Positions 1 to 9,419 of a DNA stretch of 64,000 bases are shown piece after piece (positions within the stretch are counted from its first letter, which is position 1; each line of letters starts with the position of its first letter). Origin of the DNA: Cymbidium sinense (taxonomy: Eukaryota; Streptophyta; Magnoliopsida; Asparagales; Orchidaceae); contig CM038228.1 in NCBI GenBank assembly GCA_021442155.1, forward strand, positions 12,937,179 to 13,001,178. The letters are read 5' to 3'. The position numbers were made by a program, and so were the translations under genes. The notes beneath the pieces are model-generated. The model had not been told where the DNA came from. It worked only from the letters and a program-made list of their open reading frames with translations, and did not search any database.

Positions 1-1964
1 TTTCTACTCTATAGCTTGAATTTAGGTGCTCCATGAAATTTACATTTAACATCCAGTGTGTTATTTATGTAGTATAGCATGCAATTATTGTCACAATAGT
101 AAAACTTTTTTGAGCTCAAACCTCCCTTTGACACTAAATTTTTTTGTTTTATATGGGTCCTTCAAAAATAAGTTTTTCTTTTGGTTTGTGTTTCTAAGAA
201 ATCCTGCAAATTGATTAAAACATTCACATTACATATTATGTTCAGTTTAGATGTTTAGCATTTTTATGGTCATAGATAGTTTAGTATGATTGGTACAACC
301 TTCTTCCAGTGGTCATTGTGTTGCATTTAACAGGTTGTAAAACTTTTGAGCTTCTTTGTTAGGTGATTCCTCATCTTTTACTCTTGCAAACTTAGTTCTT
401 CTAGCGTCAAAGACCATTTCTTCATAATTCATACAAAATCATATTCAACTGAAGAGCATACATAACTCGTTGAAGCATCAGCATTAACATCAATATATGG
501 CTCAAACTTACCATCCAAAACTAATAATTTTGTTGGAAACCTCTGCGATACAAGTCTAATCTAACTTTATTTAGCATTAAATATGGACATTGAAACTTCA
601 AAAAGAGAGCTTGGAAGTTGAGATCCCACCTTCACAAAGTTGTCAAGATAATTTTAAAAATCATTAGTTAATCATTTTCTGCCCATTTGCAATCTACTGT
701 ACATTCATGATCATTCGCTATAGATATCCATTGTTATATAAATTAAGAAGTGTGGAGGTAATTTCATGTGTTATACAAATTATAGAATTAAATATGATTA
801 AACAATCAAGGACTAATATGACCTAACTGCATATGTACTTTTTTCACATATAACATAGTAAGCTTAGAAGAAACTCCCATTTAAAGATCAATCTTAGTAC
901 AAAAAGGTCGTAAGTATCTCATGGCTCTTACACTAATTGGGAATCTTAATTAGTGTACATAGTTGAGGAGATCGAGATATTAGCATTGGAAAGGAGAACT
1001 AGGTCAAAGAGTATGAATGTTATACACCATGAGATTACAATGATAGTCAATAAAAATTTATAATATTTTAACACTAATTAGGGGGATATGTTCTAAACAA
1101 AGTGAATATTGGTATGGACGTAATTTTGTAAAATTCTAATTTTATACTTTTAACTTCTCCTAAAAATTTCAATGTTTTAGCTTAACAACACCTAATTATT
1201 ATTATTTTTTTTTTGTAAAATTCAAACAAATATAGATTGTAAAAAATTAACGTCAAACAATCATAGATCCAACTCGATTAATTTCAAATATGTACAAAAT
1301 TAATGCTATGCATCTATATTGCAAAAAAATTGAATCACATTATGAGTAATTAAACAACCAAAATTAATTATAGAATACATCACTCAAAAATCTCAAATTA
1401 ATATTTCAATAAAAATCTAAATTCGAAGCTTAAACAATCGTAGATCTAATTCTAAATAAGAAAATAAATGTTAGATACATGAGTTTTATACAAAATTCAA
1501 AAAAAAAAATCTAAGCTGTAAATTAAAATCTTTTCCAGAAACTTCAAATCTAAATTTCTCTCGATTGAACAAATGAAATCATAAATAAACAGTCTTAGAA
1601 GTCAGAGGAAGTGATTTATCTTTATTTTATAGAGAAATTAGATGAAATGATGAGTTTTGATGGAGAATCTGTGAGCACTAGGCTTGGAACTACCGCCGGC
1701 CGATAGAGAGGAAGAGGCCAAGCAGTGAAATTAAAAGGAGTCGGCATTGAGGGCAATTCATCAACCCATTATATTTACAATTTTTGGCGGAATTTTTTCC
1801 AAAAATTCTGTCGATTTTTAATAATGTTGTTGGCAATATTATTTCAATGGTAATTTCTATGGAAAAAAATTCTAACAGAAAAAATCGTACATAATTTTAC
1901 TAAAAATTTCTAATGGAATAGTCAGCCAGAAATTTTGTTGGTAATACATATTTTTCGTGTAATG
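1..1964 (-). mobile_element. Degenerate CACTA (En/Spm)-like transposon end
   Basis: The right edge at 1950-1964 reads in reverse complement CATTACACGAAAAATA. That is one C-to-T transition away from the CACTACA(A/C)GAAAA terminus of plant CACTA elements. The adjoining ~200 bases (about 1770-1950) carry the AAATTT-rich, NCCGACAAAATTT-like subterminal repeats typical of the family, followed inward by a short GC-rich patch (about 1680-1760) like a leader exon. The rest (1-1600) is AT-rich with short repeats around 'aatcgtagatc'. No transposase reading frame survives and the left end lies outside the window. The family call rests on the terminus and subterminal style only. Confidence 0.5.
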
Positions 1965-2774
1965 TTTGTTTACAAAAAAGAGATGAGTGCATTATCACTT
2001 ATAAATATTACATATGCTAGAAGATGATTCGTTCATTATTTTTACCTTAAGGCTAACATTTTCATTTTGAATAATTTTTATCTTATCATTTTCCAACCAA
2101 AGGAATTAACTTTAGTGGAAGAATCTCTAGTTCTCATGACAAAAGCTTTATGATTGAGACTTTGCATTAAAAACATAAAGTTTTTTTTTCTTTCTACTTA
2201 TATTTAGATTTGAATTTGTAATATGCCTCATACCTATTCTACCATTAGCAAAATATTTGGGATAAATTTTTATCATTTTAAATAATCAAGAATTAAAATG
2301 CAAGGATTAAATAAAAGTGTTTGATGGATAAATTATTTAAACAATATTGTCGTGTTGAACTATTCAAGAAAATTAAGCATATTAAAGATTATTATGAGAA
2401 CTTAGTTTAATACCAATTCATAGTTTGACATATAGTAAGAGATCGAGAAAATGGATATTAAATATGTAGCAAATCCCGTCAGTCCTTTTTATTTTTTTTT
2501 TAATATAAAAGCTTTCTTTAAAATCCCAAGATTATGTAGAGCTGAAACTTACAAATATAATTAGTATTACCACAGCATTACGCCAAACTACTATATTAAA
2601 AATCACATACACACACAACATAGCGATATTATTCAACAATTTGAATGCATAAAACACACCAAAAAGACTATAATATAAATATTCCAATTAACATGATAAT
2701 ATTTTGTATGCAAATAGTTATTTGAGAAACCGGTTTGTCCAACGTTTCTAAACAATTGTGTATAATATTAGACC
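1965..2774. other. AT-rich 3' flank of the desaturase pseudogene
   Basis: This lies between the CACTA end and the stop codon of the desaturase remnant. I see no coding potential, no repeat structure and no recognisable element. It would contain the 3' untranslated region of the minus-strand desaturase. Confidence 0.6.
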
Positions 2775-3492
2775 TCAACCATGTGTATTTAGAGCATCCC
2801 AGATCAAATTCCTGCACCCTGAAATCTCCATGTGTCGAGCTTGAACTGCAGCTTCTTTTAGAGTTTTTAGAGTCCTTTTGTTAGCCTCCCAGAAGCCGAC
2901 GCTCAGGTACTGCAACTCGTGTTTCTTACAGAGCTCCCACACTATAGGAGCAATCCTTCGAAGATGGCATCTTGGTAGCCGAGGAAAGAAATGGTGTTCC
3001 ACCTGAAACTGAATCCCACCATAAAACCAATTCATCCATGGCGAGCACGTAATATTAAGTGATCCAGTCACCTGCATCTTACACCACTCATCACCTTGAG
3101 GCTGTCCAACATAAACACGGGTAGAAAAATGGCTCAAACAGAACAAAACATGTTGAATCCCTGTAATAAAAAGCATGCAGCCACAAACATGATTCTTTCT
3201 CCATTATTACGCAGAAAAGAAACTAAATAAGGATACCAAACCCAAAACACCATCACTCCAACAATCTCTTGGAATCTGTTTGGCACATTCTTGTTCCATG
3301 CAAGAAGAACAATGGACTGTGTGAAGAGATTCAATCTTACGATCCACATCACAGGGTAGAAAGTCAGGTGCTGGTAGCTGATGAAAAACTTCACGATGAA
3401 ATCAAACCTCATCTTTCTTTTATAGAAATAGGAAGTGAGAATGTTGAGCAGCTTGGATGAGACAGCGAAGATAGGAATGTGCTGCAAATCAG
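2775..3492 (-). pseudogene. SLD: Delta-8 sphingolipid long-chain base desaturase, C-terminal half (broken)
   Basis: The intact enzyme is an ER membrane desaturase with a fused N-terminal cytochrome b5 domain that introduces the delta-8 double bond into sphingolipid long-chain bases. This half runs from the residues after the second histidine box (PDLQHIPIFAVSS) through SYQHLTFYP, the GERIMFV membrane segment and TGIQHVLF. It continues through the third histidine box in QVEHHFFPRLPRC and ends with the family's usual DALNTHG. One base is missing near 3173, so the frame changes between GERIMFVAA and LFITGIQH. The reading frame enters the transposon at 3493, and the N-terminal half resumes at 19615. 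Plant SLD genes are usually intronless, and that fits this single uninterrupted stretch. Identity is secure; function is lost. Confidence 0.93.
3484..3492 (+). repeat. Left copy of the 9-bp target site duplication of the MULE
   Basis: The sequence is GCAAATCAG, directly outside the left terminal inverted repeat. On the gene strand it reads CTGATTTGC and supplies the expected Pro-Asp-Leu-Gln codons, so this is the better preserved copy. The partner at 19615-19623 (ATAAATCAA) differs at three positions, all C:G to T:A transitions. Confidence 0.75.
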
Positions 3493-3655
3493 GAGAAAAT
3501 ATTACGTGCGGAGTCGGACGTAGCTTTACGTCCGGACTCCAATAGCAACACAACACCTGTCCATTATTAAAAAATACTATTTTTTCACTTAACAGCGTTG
3601 TCACTTGACGGAGTTGAACGATGTCGCGACGACGGCCCGCCCCCGACCCGTTCAA
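3493..3655 (+). repeat. Left terminal inverted repeat of the MULE
   Basis: It matches the reverse complement of 19443-19614 over its whole length. Nearly identical blocks are GAGAAAATATTACGT, AACACCTGTCCATTATTAA and GTCACTTGACGGAG. This copy keeps many CpG sites (for example GTCGCGACGACGG) that are TpG/CpA in the right copy. It also contains an internal hairpin at 3510-3540 that is missing on the right. Confidence 0.88.
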
Positions 3656-3949
3656 ATAGCGGAGAAGAAAATAGTCGCCCATATTCTTCACACACCGCTT
3701 TTTTTGAAATTATTCTCGCCTCAGCTCCCGCACTTCCGCGCTTCCCACTTCCCTCGGAGATTTGCTAAATCTTGGACATTAAAAATTGAGATATTATAGG
3801 CGACTGCATGAGGTATTTTTTCCTGCATTCTTGAACTATAATGAATTTAGGATTTTCTCCGTTGTTCTCACCGTCGAATAGGAGAACATTTGGAACATTT
3901 GCGTTCTTTAAAGTAAAGGAGCATGTTTTACTGGCATTTTGGAGATGTT
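3656..3949. other. Spacer between left TIR and satellite array 1
   Basis: This is a mixed-composition stretch with a short C-rich patch (about 3720-3760). Its equivalent position at the right end differs in sequence, so the inverted repeat is interrupted here. No gene recognised. Confidence 0.5.
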
Positions 3950-6690
3950 TAGCATGTGTACTCTCTGTACTCTCATGATGGTACCCGCTATTATTTTCAA
4001 AATTTTGAATCGTAGGGCTTGTCATATGTTTAGTATATCCCATTGTAGGGTGTTTAGTATTGTTTCATGAAGGATTTGATAAATTCTAGGGCCTGTTTAG
4101 ATATAATATGTTCAATCGATGGCATTATAATTTGTTTAGAGTTGCATGATGGCTTTTGCTTCAGTTTTGCAAGTGTACTCTCTGTACTCTCACGAGAGTA
4201 CAACCCATTTTGTTATATTTTTTAAAGATTTCTGACACTGTTTGGATATAATATATTCAGTACATAGCATTACAAGCAGATTGAATGATTATTGGTTGGT
4301 TGTTATGGTTGTTTTGTATGTGTACTCTCTGTACTCTCTTGAGAGTATATCCCCATTTTCTTTTTTTTTCCAGCTTTTAAACCATATTTGTAGATAATAT
4401 GTTTATTACATTCCATTAGAAGTAATTTAGAGGTTGATTGGTTAGTTTTTATGGGAGATTTGCATTTGTATTCTTTGTACTCTCATGAGAGTACATATTA
4501 TTTTTTCAATTTCTGTCAGATTTTTTGGCATGTTTGGAGAGAATATGTTTATTACATTATATTAGAAGTAATTTGGATGATGATTAGTCAATTTTAGTGA
4601 TCTGTACTCTCTATACTCTTAGCATTTTGTCATTTTTTTCCAGTCTATTTGGCCTATTTAGAGAGTATATGTTTATTACATTCTATTAGAAGCAATTTGG
4701 AGGCTGATTGGTTAGTTTTTAGGAGTTTTTAGTATTGTACTCTCTATACTCTCATGAGAGTACAAATTATTTTTTCATTGTCTATCAGATTTTTTGGCAT
4801 GTTTGGAGAGAATATGTTTATTACATTCCATTAGAACCAATTTGGAGGCTGATTAGTTAGTTTTTAAGGGAGATTGACATTTGTGCTCTCTGTACTCTCA
4901 TGAGAGTACATACTATTTTATCATTTTTTTTCCAATTTCTTTGTCATATTTGGAGAGAATATGTTTATTACATTCTATTATAAGTAATTTGGAGGCTGAT
5001 AGGTTAGTTTTTAAGGGTGTTTTGTATCTGTACTCTCTATACTCTCATGAGAGTATAGAGCATTTTGTCATTTTTTTCTAGTCTATTTGGCCTATTTGGA
5101 GAGTATATGTTTATTGCATTCTATTAGAAGTAATTTGGAGGCTAATTGGTTGGTTTTTAGGAGTATTTTGCATCTATACTCTCTCTACTCTCATGAGAGT
5201 GCAGAGCATTTTATCATATTTTTCAGTCTATTTGGCGTGTTTGGAGAGTATTATTTATTACATTCCGTTAGAAGTAATTTGGAGGCTGATTGGTTAATTT
5301 TTAAGGGTGTTTTGCATCTGTACTCTCATGAGAGTACATATCATTTTTTCAATTTTTGGCTGTTTGGAGAATATGTTTATTACATTCATTAGAAGTAATT
5401 TGGAGGCGATTGATTAGTTTTAGGAGTGATTGACATCGTCTCTCTCTCATGAGTATATTTTTCATTTTCTAGATTTTTTTACGTTTGGAGAGAATATATT
5501 TATTACATTCCATTAGAAGTAATTTGGAGGGAGTGGTTGATTTTAGGGGTGATTCATGCTCTGTACTCTCATGAGAGTACATATTTTCATTTTTTCAGTT
5601 TTTTGGCTGTTTGGAGAATATTTATTACATTCCATTAGAAGTAATTTGGAGGCTTATTGGTTAGTTTTTTTGGGTATTTTATATCTGTACTCTCTGTACT
5701 CTCATGAGAGTACATATTATTTTTCCAATTTCTGTCAGATTTGTTGGCCTGTTTGGAGGGAATATATTTATTACATTCTATTAGAAGTAATTTGGAGACT
5801 GATTGGTTGATTTTTAGGAGAGATTGATATCTTTACTCTCTGTACTCTTATGAGAATACAGAATATTTTATCCTTTTCTGTCAAATTTTTTGGCATGTTT
5901 GGAGAGAATATGTTTATTACATTCCATTAGAAGCACTTTGGAGGCTGAGTGGTTGGTTTTAGGAGATTTGCATCTACTCTCATACTCTCATGAGAGTGCA
6001 TTATTTTTTTTTCATTTTGATTTTTTGGCTTGTTTGGAGAATATATTTATTACATTCATTAGAAATAATTTGGAGGCGATTTGGTTGATTTTAAGGATAT
6101 TTTGTGTACTCTCATACTCTCATGAGACATTATTCTCATTTTTTATCATTTTTGGCCTTTTGGAGAGAATATGTTTATTACATTCCATTAGAAGTAATTT
6201 GGAGGCTGATTGGTTAGTTTTAGGAGATTTACATGTACTCTCATACTCTCATGTACTGAGTTTTTTTCATTTTGATTTTTTTTGTATTTGGAGATAATAT
6301 GTTTATTACATTCTATTTTAAGCAATTTGGAGCCTCATTTGTTAGTTTTTAGTGGAGATTGACATATGTACTCTTTGTACTCTCATGAGAGTACAAAGCA
6401 TTTACATATTTTTGTCCAGTATTTTTGGCCTATTTGGAAAAGATATGTTTATTACATACCATTTGAAGCAATTTGGAGCATGATGGGCAGTTTTTTTTTA
6501 GATTTATGTGTACTCTCATACTCTCTTGAGAAGACCATTTATATTTTTTTCGGATTTTTGGCTTATTTGGAGAAAATATGTTTCTTTCTTGATTGAAGCA
6601 ATTTGAGTGATGGGTGGGGTTTTGAGTATTTGTCATGTGTATTCTCTCCTGAAAGTCTGAATATTTTCTCATTTTTTCAATTATTAGTTT
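3950..6690 (+). repeat. Satellite array 1: about 20 monomers of ~146 bp with a palindromic core
   Basis: Each monomer carries GTACTCTCTGTACTCTCATGAGAGTAC followed by a T-rich stretch, then TTTGGAGAGAATATG, TTTATTACATTCCATTAG and a GGAGGCTGATTGG-like block. The core TACTCTCATGAGAGTA is a perfect 16-bp palindrome. Well-preserved cores lie near 4737, 4883, 5030 and 5176, giving a period close to 146 bp. Monomers after about 5380 are shortened to 120-140 bp by many 1-4-bp deletions. The repeated unit stays open in one frame in places and encodes Tyr/Leu-rich peptides, which I regard as spurious. Confidence 0.92.
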
Positions 6691-6816
6691 TGCTTGGCTT
6701 TTCTTTGTCTTCTCTGGGCCTCCATTGTCGATAAAATCTCATTAATTGAATTTCCATTTTGAAGTTTAACATGTCTTGGAAAAGGATAACTTCATCTGAC
6801 TACCACCATTAGAGCG

Positions 6817-9240
6817 GTGTTGATAATATCTTCAACTCTTGATGAAGTTATTGACATTTTAAGGAGGCTTCATTTGCATCAATTTATTAGACTACATGGA
6901 ATTCAACAAGACTCAGTTGCCATCACTTCAATCCTGTCCTGCTGGGATATAGAGAAGTGCATTAATTGTAGAGATGCCAAACAGAGGGGAGAATGTCATA
7001 TGGCAGAAATCCCCACTGTCGAAGTTCAGCTCAATGGACTTTAAGAATAAACTTGAGGATTTGGATCGCTTCTTAACTATGGCATAGTTTGTGCAGTTGT
7101 ACATATATTTTTTTTCTTTCAAATATTTTTTATATATCATAACTACAAAGTGGCATCAGAATTGATTGCCTATGCTGACGATATAGACAAATTTGTTGAG
7201 TACAATTGGGTAGAGGTCATTTGGGTCTATCTGGTTTCATAATTTGATGGTATTACATCAAAGATTTGGACAGAAGGCAGAAATGGTTTTTGTCACTCTT
7301 CTAATGGTATGCTCGCATCTTTAGATATGTATTATTTGATGCATTGAAGTTAGCTTATATAAATATTCATTGCATATCAGGCGAGCATAGCCATCATAAG
7401 GTCCCCAGAAATCCATGTATGTTATGATGGCCAAAAAGATGACTCCTTCACGGTTTGGAAGGTCAGTGGACAAAATAATTTCACTTTATTTATATTAGAA
7501 TGTATTCATTCATATTGTAAACTATCACATTTTTTATCGATGTGATGTAGGTCTGCCTTTCATTTGAGGACATATTAGAAGAGGAGACCTGGCTCCTTGA
7601 AACATCTACCGGTGAGACAACCCATGTCGAGCCCGATAGCAGTCCCATTCTTAGTCCAATGAGTGCAGCCCCCACTAAATCTCCATATGTCTCTCCTCGA
7701 TATTCTCCCCTACCAGTGTATCTAGCCTGCCCTCTACTAGTAGCCATTTAGAAAGCTTTGAGAGGATACTTGGGTTTGAGAGGAGAGAGATATCTTTGAA
7801 GCATCAATGACCAAGAGAATGAATGGAATGGTGGGCTATTGAGCGGTGGTTGCTGGAAGCGGGGTCCAGCATCCCAGCATGGGGAAGCTCTGTGGAGGCA
7901 CCAGGGAATCTCTGAGGAAGCTATCAGGGCACATGGAGGCTACCACAAGAGCTTCCCCTATGGAGGCTACCACAGTGGCTTCCCCTGTGGAAGAGGCTAC
8001 CACAGGGGAGGCTCCTATGGAGGTTACCATAGGGGCTTCCCCTATGGAGACTTCCACTAGAGAAGAGGTATTGCTTTACTTTCTTTTTAATTTAACCTAA
8101 TAGTAACTAATTTCACTAAAATTTTTTGTAGGTTTGCAAAGATGCTCTAATATCAGTGGTTAAAATCACCGACTATTGTCGTGGTGATTGAGGAGCATCA
8201 ATCGGAGGTATGCATCAACTTAGCAATATGAGCCTTACTTCACAGTGAATCTAGCTCTTCATCACTAATTTCATTGCAGCCAGCTGAGGTACATCATATC
8301 GTGGAGTTCTCATCAAGAGATGTCCTGCCTAAGCCAATGTCATAGCTCATCGACACCTCTTGCTCCTGATTCAAGGAGAAGTAAGTCATTTTTCATTCAA
8401 CTCTTTCTATATACATAAAATCACCTATTCATTTAATTTGCCTCACATTCCCATATTTCTCACATGCAGGGATGATAGCATATTCGTGACTGAGAATTTC
8501 ATCATTGTGTGAGGCGATGATTCTTGACGTCGGATATGGGATGCACATCAATGTCTTGCCTTTTATTGGCAGTACTTATGTCTTGGGCTATATGTCCCCT
8601 ATTTGTATGTTTCATGCTTTCACTAGGTATGTTACTCCATAAAACTTTGGGTAATACGATCCTTTCCTAGTTTAGATTGTTAGAAGCCACTAATTATAAG
8701 CTTACCCTTCACTTCTTGCAGAGTTATGCTAAATATGGCCTACAAAAGGAAAGCAAAATATTCATCCAGCATGTCACTGCAAATAGTGTATCAAGGGCTG
8801 AGCTACTCTTACTTCTAGTTGTAAATAGTCAGCATTAGACACTCCTGGTCGGGCATATTAAGCATGGGGCTTGGTATTTTTATGATTCATTTCCAAAACT
8901 AACTCATAAGGCCATTCTTCCTAAGATTGTAAGGACTGTTCTCATTTCAGTTTGCCTGTTTTGCATATTTTGTGCCTACTACTATATTTCTTACTACTTA
9001 GATCAAATTACTTGTCGATGATGCTGGCCAGTCTTTCCAGAGTGATCCACAAAATGGTCAATCGAAATGATGAGTGGGCTACCAGTCTAAAAAAATAGTG
9101 TTGACTGGAGGATGTTTGTCTACAAATACATGGAGGCAGCAATCAGCAAACCTCCAGTGGACTGGGCAGACCACCAGGATTGGCCCAAGAAGATGAATTG
9201 CTTGGCGAGTTCCTTATTATCTTCTATGGGTATGAAATAA
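6817..9240 (+). pseudogene. MULE-borne DUF1985/Ulp1-type cysteine protease-like gene (decayed)
   Basis: The clearest part is the C48 (Ulp1, SUMO-protease-like) domain at about 8700-9235. The catalytic-His motif HWTLLVG is present as H-stop-TLLVG (TGG to TAG at 8836-8838), followed by HGAWYFYDSFPK with the catalytic Asp context. After a probable intron (GTAAGG to about 9000) come WSIEMMSGLP and NSVD-W-R-MFVYKYMEAA. The catalytic Cys of the family's DCGMFV is Trp here (codon 9106-9108). The upstream segment at 7170-7250 (YADDIDKFVEYNWVEVIWVYLV) resembles the DUF1985 region usually found with these domains. A repetitive Pro/Thr/Ala/Glu linker lies at 7930-8060, followed by a plausible intron from 8069 to 8131. 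Exon limits are estimates. Similar genes are passengers of Kaonashi/CUMULE-type MULEs. Several stops make it non-functional. Confidence 0.75.
7930..8060 (+). repeat. Coding minisatellite in the Ulp1-like gene linker
   Basis: Five or so imperfect copies of a 24-30-bp unit (GGAGGCTACCACAGTGGCTTCCCCTAT-type) stay in one frame and encode repeats of the form MEATT-ASP. They form a low-complexity linker between the N-terminal region and the protease domain. The other frames are open too, which is a consequence of the repeat. Confidence 0.75.
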
Positions 9241-9419
9241 CGATTTGATAAATGTACAATCAAAGTTTGATATGTTGGAAATCAATTGCTTTAGAAATGT
9301 ATCTCTTGTGTTTGTGGATGCCATTAGAAGCTACTATTTTTCTTTTTTTAAGCTAGAATAACATGTCTAGTAGATGCCATGTTTAGTAGATAACATGTGT
9401 GGAGCTTTAGGACCCCTTT
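9241..9419. other. Spacer between Ulp1-like remnant and satellite array 2
   Basis: Short AT-rich stretch with no recognised coding content; single degenerate pieces of the satellite may start near 9440. Confidence 0.4.

Noticed and set aside
4881..6596. Open frames in the satellite arrays encoding LYSHEST-type Tyr/Leu-rich repeat peptides
   Set aside because: They simply follow the ~146-bp repeat, change frame with each indel, and occur in both array orientations. No start context, domain or conservation supports a protein.
3950..6690. Regularly spaced palindromic repeats as a CRISPR-like array
   Set aside because: The spacers are themselves repeats of one another, the unit is ~146 bp and the context is a plant MULE. 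It is a satellite, not a CRISPR array.
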